Shown: one piece after another, positions 33,621 to 45,681 of the stretch | Layout: every line of letters starts with the position of its first letter | Position numbering within the stretch: the first letter of the stretch is position 1 | Source of the DNA: Fasciolopsis buskii | Taxonomy: Eukaryota; Platyhelminthes; Trematoda; Plagiorchiida; Fasciolidae | Direction: 5' to 3' | DNA length: 64,000 bases | Assembly: GCA_008360955.1 (NCBI GenBank) | Contig: LUCM01001903.1 | Coordinates: forward strand, 38,138 to 102,137 | Notes under the pieces: generated by a model | Databases searched by the model: none | What the model saw: the letters and a program-made list of their open reading frames with translations, nothing else | Told to the model about the DNA's origin: nothing | Translations under genes and position numbers: made by a program

Positions 33621-36559
33621 ATGACTGGGATAAGCTTAACTTGGAGACCTGCGGTCTGAAGTGTTGCATGTGGGTCGCCTTTAAGTGTAGGGCTACTTTG
33701 ATCTGCTTTGGTTGCTCGGATGCTGGGAATTCCCCTACGACGTTAATCAGGTTAAGAACACCCCGGATGTGGACCAGAAAGACAGATAATAAGGCTATGG
33801 AAAGTGTGCATATGTTGTGAGATTTGTCGCGGAGTGAGTATTTGATAAATAAAACCCCGGCCGGGTGGGAAAGCGTCTTGATTCAATGCTCACACTTTTT
33901 GCCGGTACTAGATAACCAGCGGTTTGGAAGCAATGATTGTCACACTAATTCCTATGATTTCTACATGAAGAAGTTTCCTGTAAACCAATACAACCACCGA
34001 TTTACACCAGATCTTAGGAATCTGTCTTATTATCTAGAATGATCCAAAGAAATTCGTTAACTCCGGCGATAACATCTTACCATTATCCTTGAAGGATGGA
34101 GAGAGACCATCTGGTTGCCTGGTCTTGTCAGAAAACTTATCACACTGATCATCCCCATTTCCGATGGAGCACTAATATCTACATGCAATGGTTCACTTGC
34201 GGGCAGAAGTGAGAGGTTTACTGTGACAGAGAGCTAACTAAACTGTTCCCTAAAGTGCTACGGCCAACGCTCCTGAGAGTGAATCCGTGATCTGCCAGAT
34301 TCCATGAACACCTCATTTACATTTACCTTCTGTGAACCATTATTCCTAATCAGTTCGTACAGATTGCGACTATTGCTGATGGTCACAGCCATTTTCATTT
34401 CTATGCACTTCCCTTCTTATCACTGCCCGCGGTCATTTTTTAGACTGCTGGTCAGTTGAAGTCTCAAGGATTTATGTGCCTCATTGTAGGTGGCGTCCGG
34501 CGTGACAATTCTACGAGCATCCAACGGAGGAACTAAAGTCGAGGAAAGAGAATAAGACTAGAAAAACCTATCTTTGGCCTTAGGAGAGAGAGCTGCAATC
34601 ACTGAGCGAAAAAAAAAAATAAACAGACGATGACGCTTCAACCGACTGTTACTGACGCGTACAAAACCGTCCAACCGAAAAACATACCAATGACTGTTAA
34701 CTGGGATCCAGCATGACAGTGCACATTCAGAGCAATATCAACGTCAGTCTGACATTGAATGCTCGAAACAGAACCACCTGATATGCGAACAATGAAGCGA
34801 GAGATCGAAGTTGTATCTGAGCTACGGCGAGAGATTATAGAAGTGGGATTTTGTATGCACGTACGGAAGATGTAGCATAATTAAACTTAAAAAGTTCTGA
34901 GTCCAAGATAGGTCAGTTCGCTTTCCTATCTGGTTTAGCATAGGGACACTGAAGGCCAGATTTNNNNNNNNNNNNNNNNNNNNNNNNNAGAGAGAGTTTC
35001 GATTAAATAGAAATTGTTTTATCAAGTTATAAGAACTTAATATCACTCCAATGAGGATTTGGCGACGGGGAAAATAATTTTTCAAAGTTCCCTAATCTCT
35101 GTTAGGATTCTCATGCAAATCAAGTTAAGTTTTCTGACGCTGCTAGAAACTTATTCTCGCTCAAGTGTTCGTTTATGGAACAGGACGAATCTTAAGTTAA
35201 GGGCGTTGGAAAAGTTCCGCATGCCTGTTGTGCGCTGTTGTGATGCAAAATGTTTCGAGGATGATGAAGTGGCATGGAGATCAGGGGGAAAAAGAGTATG
35301 AGAACTTATCATAGGCTAGGATTAGGTGATAGACTGCGATTCGGTTCAGCGTCTCAGCGCTGATGTGATACTAGTGCTGATTTGGCGCGTTCAAAATCTT
35401 ACTGTTTAGTCTTGCAATTACCTTAATAGGTATCAGTCGTGCTTCATGCTTCTCGTTGTTCTTCTCTTTCGATATTAGTTTGGGAAGTTACAACAAACAG
35501 AGCAGTTGGTGAAGTGTGGTGGGTTACAAATGAATTTGTTACTATGATATGAAGCTCTATTCCCATTAGCGCATCTGTATCTTGTCGGAGTCTTAGTCCG
35601 AACCAGGAATGGTTTGGACTGGGGATGACGTTTTGTTTAGTTTTTTCTAATTATAGGCGGATAATGTATCTATTATATATTGCCTACCATAGTACCCATT
35701 ACTGAAGCATTTAGGTATACAGGAGAAGTATATCTATAGATGGATAAGTAGGCGGTCACATCTGATTTAGTATGACCCATTTCGGGTAGAAGAACTATTT
35801 TTATGCGTCCAGGGAACTAGGACTAGTAACCCTGGTATTCCTCAGGTATATCACTTTCTGTTGATTTAGGCGCTGTCGATGGGTATACAACCCTGGTTTC
35901 CTGTAAGTTTCCCGTTGCCTTGAGATTACGATGACTGGGATACAGCTACCCCCTTTCTCGCAAGAGGAGATTGAAATATATGCACTGGAGTTACAAAAGT
36001 TTAATGCGAAATGAAAGCAGCAAGATTTTTAGGTGAGGGAACCACTGATTGCGCACATTGATAGGTGACAAGTTCGTGCGAATGTAGTTCATTTGGTTAC
36101 GGTCTAATTATCGCCTGTAGTTGCTGTTGAGTTTGCGTTTATTAGTGATACATCATTGTTTGTTCAGGTGTTAAACAGCAGCGAGTATCCAACTGACCGC
36201 GCCTTCAGGTCATGTATACTCAATGGAAAGAATGATTACGAGGTGGAACACGAAGTGGACTTGCAGGGCCGACTAAAAAAAGGTGTATTAGCAACATTCG
36301 AATACAACTTATTGTGAAAATGCACCTATCTTATAATGATTTCTTATCGACGGAAATGTGAAATATGCATTGTACCAGTTCGCACCGTATCCTTCAGTTG
36401 AGGATTATAATTCTGTTGCGCAACGCTGATTTAACAAAAGAGCTTGTTAAGAATCCCGGTAGCTAGCAGAGTAACTTGAACATACACTCAAAAACCTGAT
36501 TATAACCTGCATGTTCTCAGTATGGCCGTCATTGTGGCAGCACTACGCGATTACTGGTA
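33621..36559 (-). other. intron 3 sequence, unassigned, with an assembly gap
   Basis: No gene or repeat recognised. It contains the N run at 34964-34988. Small frames near 33587-34042 (+) have no known motif. Confidence 0.35.
34964..34988. other. assembly gap (25 N)
   Basis: A run of 25 N. The sequence on each side shows no shared overlap that I could see. Confidence 0.99.
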
Positions 36560-37255
36560 AATATCAAGACAAAAATCTGCACGACGCCATGTTCAACCCC
36601 CCAGCCATGTTCACAGCCAATGACACAAAGAGCACACTGCGGGCGGGGGGGGTACCACGATCTCTAAACTTCAAGACAATACAACGTCAAACATGCTTCC
36701 AGTCCCGTTGTGCGCACCATGGAAATACTCTTGCCCCATTCAGTCTGTATGGCTTTATCATAAGCTTCAAGGCTATTGAACGGTCCAGACTGATGATTCA
36801 TATCGAGTAACAAATTCCGGTCTACTATCTTCACACACGCATACAACAGAGTGCAAAAACATGCCTAAATTGAGCCACGGCTATTGTCTGTTTCGCAATT
36901 GAAGAATCACCAAGATCACGTGTAATCTTAGATCACCGCTTTTACAACCAATTTGGCAGTTCGAGCTATGAGTACTGGAGACTCAAAGCATTCTCATTGG
37001 CTTGATGATCGGCGAACTTAAACAAGACTGCATAGAGGGGCACTTATACTGAACACCGCCCTTCGTTTCGAATGAGCTTGGAGCTCATCATATACCCTGC
37101 ACGATCAATATGTATACGAGTTAACAATTTATCACAATGGTTAAAAGTTTTATGCTATGATAAACATTTGGTAAAAGAGCACTGATAGCGGTCCAATTCG
37201 ACTGAATCAAGTCGCCATTTTCCAGTAGAAGGAAATTACGATTTCAGGTGGTCTT
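36560..37255 (-). mobile_element. RTE family A fragment, left arm of an inverted pair
   Basis: Aligned by eye to the minus-strand copy at 16230-16950. Matching blocks are GCACACTGCGGGC (versus GCACTGCGGCAC), AACGGTCCA, TGGCAGTTCGAGC, GAGACTCAAAGCATTCTC, TTAAACAAGACTGC and CATATACCCTGCACG. It covers RT from FLDLKGAFDSV to the LYGCETW region. It is very diverged, with no open frame. Confidence 0.6.
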
Positions 37256-37269
37256 ACGTGTGACCATTC

Positions 37270-38215
37270 AGTGACGTGGGAAATTTGGTCTTGTTTAAGT
37301 TCGCCATCATCGAGCCAATGGAGAATGCTTTAGATCTCCAGTACTCAGGCGTCGAACTGGCAAATGGTGAAAAGCTGCGTGATCTAGATTACACCGTGGA
37401 TCTTGAGTGATTCTTCAAGTGCGAAACATGCACAATTGCCGTAGCTCAATTAGGCATGTTTTTGCACCTCTGTGGTGTATAGCAGTGTTAGAAGATAGTA
37501 GCACCGGAATTTGTACTCGATGATGAATCAATCAGTCTGGACCGTCTCAATAGCCTTGAGAGCTGTTATGAAGAAAGGCCATACATTACTGGAAATGAGC
37601 AAGAGTATGTCCATGGCGCACACTGGACTGAAGCATTTGTGGTGACGGTCTGATACTTGTCTGAAGTTGAAAGATCGTGAGTACCGCTCCGCAGTGTGCT
37701 CTTTTGTGGTATGGCTGTGAGACATGGAGCTTGGGTGTTGAAGATGTCCGTCGCTTGCAGATTTTTGGTCATTGATATTTACCCAGTATCGCTTAGACTG
37801 GATGCAATGACGGCGTGAGCAACATGCAGGTTATAAATCAGGTTTTGAGTGTAGGTTCAAAGAATACTCTGCCATAGCTAACCGAGCTTAACAGACTTCT
37901 TTGGTAAGATCACGCGTTGCGCAAAGAAAAATCCCTCAACTGAAGGATACGGATGCGAACCGTGTACAATGGCGATCATGTGGTCACATTCCGTCGAATA
38001 AGAATCATTGATAGATAGGTGCATTTTCACAATTAGGTTGTATTCCGAATGTTGGCTATTACGACCTTTTTTTCTCGGCCCTGCAAGTCCACTTCGTGTC
38101 CACCTCGTATATCCATTCTTTCCATTGCAACGTATAACATGACCTGAAGGGCGGCGGTCAGTGGAACTGGCGCTGCTGTTTAACACTGAACAACAATGAT
38201 GATCACTAATAACCA
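37270..38215 (+). mobile_element. RTE family A fragment, right arm of an inverted pair
   Basis: Plus-strand translation from about 37290 gives AIIEPMENALDLQYSGVELA and GEKLRDLDYTVDLE, where the catalytic YADD reads YTVD. Then come decayed TYLGSC and CETW blocks near 37710-37740 and a 3' UTR with 'GCTGTTTAACACTGAACAACAATG' near 38180-38205. It overlaps the left arm in content, so the two are separate copies lying head to head. Confidence 0.7.
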
Positions 38216-39521
38216 ACAACAGCAACTACAGGACTAATTCAGAGCCCGTACAAATTGAACTACAATTTCCGCACGAACTGTCATCATACCAATTGGCGCA
38301 ATCAGTGATTCCCCGCAGTTCCTAAAAATCTGCTGCTTTTTCAGGTCCGCATTAAAACTTTTGTTAATTCCAGTGCATATATTTTCCATCATCCTTGAAA
38401 AGGAGGGGGATAGCATGCCTGGTCCAGTATCCTTTCAAGGACGGAACTGGGAACAAGGGTTAGACGAACAGGTGACAAAGTGACAACTGAAATTACCTGT
38501 TAACATCGATCAATTTCTACGGATTATAACATCAGGTGAAGTAATGTCGCGTCAAGCTTACTAAACAGCTACCAAATTACTGAGATGGAACCAGTCGTAA
38601 ATAAGAAACTGATAACAAGACGTTTCCCCCAGTCAACCAACTTGTTTGGACCTAAAGCTAGCAATGGAAAGATTCATACTCATAGATAACAAATGTGCGA
38701 TTTGTACAACCACTAACCTTGCACCAACGTGCTCTGGTTTTGGTTGCTACTTCCCAAACTAATACTCGAAGAGAAAGAAAACGAGAAGCAGTGAAGGATC
38801 GACTGAAAAATAATAAGTTGAAGAGCTGAACAGAAGATTTTGAATACACCGGCTCCCAAATCACCCACTGTATCAAATCAGCGCTTGGGGGGAACCGCGT
38901 GAACCCGAATCCGGCAGTCTAACTGCACCTAACTGCTAGCCTACTGAGTAAAGTTCTCATACTTTTTTCCATGTCGTCCACTGGCCACTTCAATCCATCC
39001 TCAAACCATTATTTGCCTCACAGAACAGCGCACAACGAGGCATGCGCAACTTTTGTCCCAACCGCCTTAACTTAAGATTCGGTGCCTGTTCCAAAGGTTG
39101 AACGAGAATAAGTTGCTAGGCACGCTGTCAGAAAACTCGGTACTTATCATGAAGAGATCCTAACAGAAGATTAGGGGAAACCTTTGATTCACGTCGGAGA
39201 TCCCATCTGGAGTTGATGATAAGTCTAATAACATTGACTAAACAATTCTTATTTATCGAAGTGAAAACATGTTCGCGGTCGTTTTTTTAAATCAGCGAGG
39301 AATGCTGTGTTGAACAAGGCGTTCAAACACCTAGTGAAAGTAACTTGAGGTGGATTGCAAAGGTAGTGAGAAATTCGCTGGCAATTTTTGCAGCTAAAGG
39401 TTCAAAGCCGTGAAGTGGGTTCAAACGCTTCGCGGAGTTAAATTTTTGGAATTGGAAAAGTCAAGCATATTCCTCATTATCTGAACAGGAAAACAAGGTA
39501 TGATGAGAACATAAAACATAC
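38216..39521 (-). other. intron 3 sequence next to exon 3, unassigned
   Basis: No motif-bearing frame or repeat recognised. Confidence 0.35.
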
Positions 39522-40013
39522 CGGAGTAGAAGTTACCGTGGAATTTAAAGCATCACATTCAGCTGAAGTGTTGCTCTTCATTAATGCATCGCAATCCTGC
39601 GTGGATGATTCTGGAATTGAGCCAGGTGGTAACTGAGATGCATAGGCGGCGGCCACGGTGAGAACATGGGGCGGCTTACACATTAGTTGACTAGATTCAT
39701 CTGTACTCGGCGTCTCAGTCACAAAGGCGCCGGCGTTGTAAGTTGCCGGATCAAGGGCCACGTAACTTCCGGTCGTTAAAAAATGCTCTAAATAAACGGA
39801 CTGGGTAGACTGGGGTTGTGCTGTTATACTGGACAGCAAAGTAGCACCACTTGGTCTGCCAGTAATACTTGTTTTATTGTTCGGAAGCAGAGTCGAAATA
39901 ACCGACTTTAACGAGACTTTCTTTGGTCGTCGACTCCGTCGGCGATGAATCCCAGTGACCGTAATCGGCTGGGAAGCCACTAGATCAGAAACTCCGCCAC
40001 CGGGTGGTCGGGG
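39522..40013 (-). CDS. C2H2/AT-hook gene, exon 3
   Basis: The best acceptor is TCCTTTCTCTAATTTAG, which gives a phase-0 exon of 164 codons ending ACTCCG|GTATGT in phase 0. That fits exon 4, but exon 2 ends in phase 1, and direct joining would run into a stop after nine codons. A weaker internal acceptor (TTTCTGATCTAG, exon from 39979) would restore the phase; alternatively a short exon in between is missing. The peptide has a basic patch GIHRRRSRRPKKVSLKSV (a possible nuclear localisation signal) followed by Ser/Thr/Gln-rich sequence (SSITAQPQSTQSVYLEHF). Confidence 0.75.
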
Positions 40014-40676
40014 CTAAATTAGAGAAAGGAGATATACTAGCGTCAAAATACCACAAAATGCAGTGGCAAAAGTAAAATTACGACACCTAGTAAGCATACT
40101 ATCTGGTACATCAACGGTGTTTGCAGCACACAAACCAGAATAAAAACAAGCCTTTATAGGACAATCAGCTGGAAAACAAGGGTCATGATGAGAATTTAAC
40201 CACGAGAAACGATTTCAGCGAATTATTACGTAACAGTAAAACTAGATGAACGGGATAATTCGGTACCACAAGTAGTCCATCCAATATTCAGCATGTAAGT
40301 TGTGAAGAAAATAGAAAAAGGTCAACCATGACAAAATGCACATAGAAATGGAGCTCCTGCGCTTAGAAATGATCAAAGCCAGTCACAGGTTAGCAGATCA
40401 GCGAAAAGAGGATAACTTTACCGAGAGAATAAGAAGAACAAGGTATGATGTACGACTGAAAAAAAGACAAATCGAAATTTTATAAATCCTCACGTTTGAA
40501 GACTGCTGAATACTGAAGTCAACAAAACTCGTAGTAAGTAATCACAAAAGAACATGCAACGTGGTATCACATTCCGGCCTGCGGTCCATAATCCGGGAAG
40601 TTAACTGGCCATGACAATCTCTAACGCCACCAAGATGGGACTATAAGTAGTGTACATACGCTATGGATTCTGAATG

Positions 40677-40678
<2 letters not shown>
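40014..40678 (-). other. intron 2 sequence, unassigned
   Basis: No gene or repeat recognised. Any missing exon between exons 2 and 3 must lie between here and 45681. Confidence 0.35.

Positions 40679-40714
<36 letters not shown>
40679..40714. repeat. (TA)n microsatellite
   Basis: A pure TA run directly adjoining the Penelope-like terminal repeat. Confidence 0.97.
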
Positions 40715-40716
<2 letters not shown>

Positions 40717-40734
40717 CATTGGTTTGTACGCTGA

Positions 40735-41290
40735 GTTGGGCAATTTGATTGCAAATGTTCGTCACTAATCGAGGTGACTTCGTCAGTGCTATGATAGTGT
40801 GGCGAGCGTCTGCTTGCCGTCGTCCGTCTAAGTGGGTCACCTAGTCTTTTAGTCGATGTTGATTGGCTGCTCTTGTTGAGTTGGTAGAGTAGAGATGCAG
40901 CCCAGTTGCTTTGTTCACCTTCCTCTATTGTTGACATGTTATGAGCTAAATCGGCGTTCGTTTCGACTGGCTTCTGTTGATTGGTCTTTAGTGCATGCCC
41001 ATGTTTGGTTGAGTGAGGCCCTCCTTTTAGTCTTAGTGTTTGCTGTACGACGATCTTTGGCTGTCTCCATTTGTCCTATTCCCTGTTCACCTATTACGGA
41101 TCTGCATTTTCCTTCTTCCTCTTCTATTACCTCCGCGTATTTCTGTAACATTTTGCGTGCATCTGAAATCATCAAACACACCATGCGTCTACCGAATTGT
41201 CTCGTAATTTTTCACGTCTCTGGATGGTTCATAGGTGGTCGGTGGTTTACGCTAGTGGGTAGAATGCTGGCTCGCAGATATTCGTGCAGA
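40735..41290 (-). mobile_element. Penelope-like 5'/terminal fragment
   Basis: Two kinds of evidence. 41180-41275 matches the upstream part of the Penelope-like copy at 25430-25510 ('ATGCGTCTACCG', 'CACGTCTCTGG', 'ATAGGTGGTCGGTGGTTTACG' against the diverged equivalents). 40741-40990 matches 61230-61470 ('CGAGGTGAC', 'TGGGTCA…CTAG', 'GTTGCTTTGTTCACCTT'). The segment also carries a hammerhead-like core at its left end. It holds no RT. Confidence 0.55.
40741..40790 (-). ncRNA. hammerhead-ribozyme-like motif, copy 1 (degenerate)
   Basis: Minus strand: CTGACGA (40786-40780), one A, then GTCAC, loop CTCGATTA, GTGAC (a 5-bp perfect helix II), then GAAC. A small helix III candidate is ATTTG-CAAT-CAAAT. 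The order CUGANGA, helix II, GAAA, helix III is the hammerhead order. Penelope-like elements are known to carry hammerhead motifs. The GAAA box has lost one A and the cleavage-site triplet is not intact, so it is probably inactive. Confidence 0.45.
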
Positions 41291-41324
41291 TTTTTCCGAA
41301 CCGGGCTAACACAGAGGAAGAAAA

Positions 41325-41462
41325 AAAGAACTACTGCAGTATTCTTATATTTTACTGCTTGCGTAGGTCCAGTCCTTGTTCCCCTTGGATATTCATTCTT
41401 TTTGTAGAACCATGTAACTGTGGGAAAAGATAGCGGTCAGTGAGGCTTGCCTCGCTGAAAGA
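41325..41462 (+). mobile_element. RTE family A, 3' UTR fragment
   Basis: 'GTAGGTCCA', 'CCCCTTGGATATTCATTCTTT' (cf. 10130-10165) and 'CGGTCAGTGAGGCTTGCCTCGCTG' match the 3' UTR of the copies ending at 10250 and starting at 15585. Only the last 140 bp is present, as expected of severe 5' truncation. Confidence 0.75.
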
Positions 41463-41466
41463 TGAT

Positions 41467-41467
<1 letters not shown>

Positions 41468-41528
<61 letters not shown>
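41468..41528. repeat. (TA)n microsatellite at an RTE 3' end
   Basis: About 30 TA units, beginning where the RTE tail GATGAT ends. It may have expanded from the element's simple tail. Confidence 0.97.
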
Positions 41529-41529
<1 letters not shown>

Positions 41530-42559
41530 AAGATTAAGAATGGTGGTAGATTCGGCAGGTTTCACCAGCTTTTCGCACAGCGAGTGATTTTCGAAACGTC
41601 TCACTTGAGTAAATATCCTGAACGAGAGAAATCCAATGTCTCGGAAGGATAACGCAACTGGATGACTAATGAAAAGCTAATTAAACAATAGACGGAAATT
41701 CCACAGGTGTTAGGATAAACTTACCAGGATTGTCCGGTAGCGTGTTTCACCACGCAATTCAGTGAGTCCAGAATCGTTTATTTGAGTGGATATGGACAAC
41801 GGGGTTATTCGGTTCACGTCATAACAACTATCTGTCAGGCACAATGGAATATGGATAATGCACCATGACCCAGTCAACATTCGTGAGGTAATGATGGATA
41901 GGTCAAAAACAGTTTTAAGTAAAAATTGAGAAAAACGATTTACAATGGCCTTAAGAGATTTTTCTAGTTGTGCCTGCTAGCGCATAGTATTTCGAAAATC
42001 TGACCGGCAGTGATCAAAATGGACTTTATCGAGATAAAGGCTAGTGATATGAATTCCTCGTCATTGTTGAGTTGCGGGTTGACAGCCTTTATACAACCTC
42101 TGAAAATATTGTTGTTGCACGAAACAAAGGGGATATAAAAGGCTTTTGTTATTGCCACCGTATTCCTGGGTTGGGGTTCTCATGATGACTTAAACAAGTA
42201 TAAAACAATACCGCCAATATTATTCTTCATTCTTCATGACAGGGTTATATAACAACATAAATCCTGTGTATTATTCCGAGGTGTTAGTGAAACACTATTG
42301 AGTTTCACGCACAACTTAATAGACATTCCTACGGTATTCAAGCGTATCAAGGATAACTGAAAGGCCTAGTGTTTCGGAGGTAATCAAATACAGAACGTTT
42401 GTTCTGACCTAAGAAATTGCGGATTCAAAAGCCAATGTAGTAGAGACATTTAACGAATCGCCAACGTTCTAAATCCAATGTAATTAGTCTAGCGAACTGT
42501 CATGAAACGCGCAGGGTTCAGACGAACATTGGGAATTCCAAGAAACCCAGCAAGCGAAA
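41529..42559 (-). other. intron 2 sequence, unassigned
   Basis: No gene or repeat recognised. Confidence 0.35.
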
Positions 42560-44200
42560 ATAGACGTCATATAAGACGCCAACTCATATGGGTTTCAGAA
42601 ATGATGGATATCTTCGACGTCTTTCGGTCGGCTAGATCCTTGTAAAACAAACCCTCTGGATTCCACACAGAATGTGATCTGTTAATCTCCAAAACAAAAA
42701 CTGTCCAGGAGCCTGAGAAATGATCCCGAGTAGTGGCAGATAGAAAATGGAGAAAGTTATGGTAATCGGCAATAATCGCAACCTCTACCGACGGGTTAGG
42801 AGCACTAGTACATGAAAACTGAGGTGAACAATGAACCCGAAGATTCACTAATTTGCTTTCACCGACTTCGCATAAAGCGTTGAGAACAGCATTTCACTTC
42901 CATAACGATCCTATTACTCGCACCTTCAAGTTAAACAATAGAGGGAGAAATCACTCTTGCATCAGAAATGGAGGTCCTTAGGGAGATAAGTTTCTTCAAA
43001 AAGCATGAGGGTGCTGGAGCAGATGCCCCTTCCCCATCATCCCCAAAGATGGTGGCTAGGGTTTAGCCCCAGAGTTAATGAAACGCTTGAGGTCGATCTG
43101 CGAAAAAGGACAAACGCCTAAGGGATGGTGTAAACCAATGATTGCACCGGTTTACAAGAGCTGGCAGAATCTCCTGAAAAAAAACAAGGAACTAGTTTAG
43201 TAATTATTCCATTCAAACTGCTCGAGGGAATTATCCTTCTCCGGCTCTCTAGTTCCTGTAGAGAGCATGCGAGTCAGAACCAGGCCAATTTTTGACACGG
43301 CCAGGCTTGCATCAATCACATTTTGCATGATAGTTGTTAGAAAACAGCCACATCTTTCGTACACCGGAGAAATTCATTCCCAATCTAATGGTTGTATGCG
43401 AAGCCGAAGCCCAGTTCGTGTTTATGGTAATCTTTCACTCGAGCTCACCATAAGAAGTAATGTCTGTCAGAATTATTCTCTCATCATCCTTTTTCAAATG
43501 CGTAAACGAGGCGATCGCGAAAACCACACTGTCTTCAGGCGGGAATGGTGGAAATGATGATTTATAAGACAGGAAACCGACTGATTTAGAATATGTGGAT
43601 AATGTGGTCCTTAACAGTGAGATCTCAGGGAAAATGCAAGTATTTCTCGTCCATTTAAACGACAGTTTAGCTAAGTTTGAGATGCCTATTGCACCTCCGG
43701 CGTGTGAAATATTATTGCACGACTGGGTTGGTCAAAAGCCCAACTTCTTTCGTGGAGAGGAGTGGGTGGATTAGATAAATTTTGTTGTTGGGGTAGTTTC
43801 ATCTTACTAAACCGTTAAATATCGAGCAGCATCTTCACGCATACAGAAGGCTCAATTAGAGCTAACCAATTTAAAACATCTGTGGTGCCACCTTTACAAC
43901 CGATTATCGATCGAAAGTAGGGTTTACAATGCAGTAATAAGATCGGCATTTGTATGACGCTCAAAAACACGGCCGCTGCAACGACTGTAGATGTCAGGAA
44001 ATTAGTAATCTCCATGTACTGCCAGAACATGGTGGGAATTACAATAGCAACTCTGCTGTTAAGTGTAGGGTATTGGAACACAGAGTCCAATTGAACAAGC
44101 AATGACGTAGAGGAGATTATGGTGGCTGCGAAGTCCACTACCCACAAATCGACGATCTTGGGATAGGTTGTTTATCCAGGTGAGTAGTGGTTCGAAGATA
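42560..44200 (+). mobile_element. RTE family B, copy 2 (dead)
   Basis: A linker-like segment lies near 42560-42860, then the RT start MEVLREISFFKKHEGAGADA near 42970-43025. Scattered RT pieces follow to the catalytic region, EYVDNVVLNSEISGKMQ near 43581-43640 (YADD reads YVDN). Further on are LNDSLAKFEMPIAPPACEIL-like and SRIQKAQLELTNLKHLW (about 43830-43890), then RVYNAVIRSAF near 43919-43955. Motif order follows family B (copy 1 at 10815). Many stops. Confidence 0.72.
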
Positions 44201-44779
44201 GGTTAAGTTACGGAGTCCATGGAGTGGCGTTACGGTGAGTGTAACCAATGAACTGTGGCGAGTAGATCGTGTTAAGCAACAGAATTGGAGTTCCACAATA
44301 CGATAGAGACCTCAGGGGATATGGTTAAGTGCTACATTCGGTGTCGGTCTTGCATCCTCTACAGTTCGTCTGAATTTGGCTCTCGTTTCATTATTATTGT
44401 ACCCTCAACAGCTTTCGACGAATAAAACTTAGCCACGATTGTTGAGTTACGGAACTCGAGTTTTTCGACGACACCGTTGTTCGGGAAAAGGATCCTGCAA
44501 GTATCCAGTTGGTTCTGGATCGAACTGCGTGAAAATCCAATGCTGTTGGTCTTAAGATAAACATTTAAAAAACGAGGCCCTCCACAAATTCGCAAGACTC
44601 ACCACACATTATTCACATCAAAGGCGGAAATTTGGAATGGGTTTATCCCTTTAAGTGCCTTGGTTTTAATGTCGAACCAAGTGACCGATGGTGGTCAAGT
44701 GGATCCACATCTGCTCCAAAGAGGTCGGAGATTCGAAGTCCAAAAACTCTGATCACTTTGACAGTAGATGGCAATTAGC
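44201..44779. other. unassigned sequence in intron 2
   Basis: A 78-codon minus-strand frame (44359-44595) reads smoothly (VEKLEFRNSTIVAKFYSSKA) and might be a retroelement ORF1 remnant. I could not place it in a family, and splice phases do not make it the missing exon. Confidence 0.3.
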
Positions 44780-45500
44780 AGTCACCCGGCTAGTTACCAT
44801 ACATGGCGTATTGATCTTATATGGTCCTGTACCAACCCCTCGAGAACAGATCCAATAGTAGGCCCTAGCGGTTATGATGTATGCCACAAGAAACAGCTAG
44901 GCCAGAGAAGAATGGAAACTTCAAACAGTGCACCAAGACAGCGTTCCTACAGGTTCGAAAAACAATGTGGTCTAAGTGAAATAAGCCCTCCACACGAAGC
45001 TACAAATTTACCGAACTGCCGTTTGCTCAGTCATTACGCATGTGTGCGAAACCTAGTCGCTAAGAGCAGACGAAACAAACCAGCTGGAACGTTTCGATTA
45101 CTGGTGCTTCCGCTGTATAACAAAAACTAAGCGGTATGATCGCACCTTAGACGCTGCCGTACGTCAGCGCTGTATGAGTGTCGAACAGCTTTCATTATTT
45201 CTCCAAAGAGGTTGCCTAAAACGGTTCGATCTTATCCTCCATGGAATCGAAACGGAATTATCGAAGAAGAGCTCACTGCTGTCATCTTGCCCAGGCTGGA
45301 ACTGTGGCCTCAGTGGCCAACTGAAGCCATGGGTTAGCATCATTAAGGCAGACATGGATCACCTAGACCTTCGGTCGGTTTTCAGAGTACGCGACTGGCA
45401 CAACTACTGAATGTTGTAGTGCGCGAACCACATCGCAGATTGCAACGCATGGACGGTTGCAGTCAGAGGGATTCAGGAAAATGACTTACTCCCTCGCCTG
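44780..45500 (+). mobile_element. RTE-like family C, 3' fragment
   Basis: Post-RT C-terminal region: FLQVRKTMW near 44950-44975, LERFDYWCFRCITKTKR near 45087-45140, AAVRQRCMSVEQLSLF and RFDLILHGIE near 45150-45250, and the CCHLAQAGTVASVAN-type ending near 45280-45325. Its end is homologous to 51235-51420 of the longer family C copy ('CCTCAGTGGCCAA'). Confidence 0.65.
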
Positions 45501-45681
45501 GGATAGTCGCCTTAAAGTAGAGCAATTAGTAATATCATTCAATGCTGTGAGGTAGCGACCAAAATCAGCGGACGTTAAAGCAACACTAAAGGCTGCACAA
45601 ACTGAATTGAACTGTTTCGAATACAAACTGGAGGCAAGAAAATACTAGTTATCCAAAAACCACAATAACAATTAGACTCAC

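Noticed and set aside
36560..38215. twin-priming 5' inversion of a single RTE insertion
   Set aside because: The two arms overlap in RT content over several hundred bases, which a simple twin-primed copy would not show.
40677..40937. 86-codon minus-strand ORF ending in (IY)n
   Set aside because: It reads through a TA microsatellite and lies in a Penelope-like terminal repeat that also occurs at 61240-61470.
44359..44595. candidate missing exon between exons 2 and 3 of the zinc-finger gene
   Set aside because: The frame is smooth, but borders with the required phase (2 bases in, phase 0 out) were not found and the composition differs from neighbouring exons.
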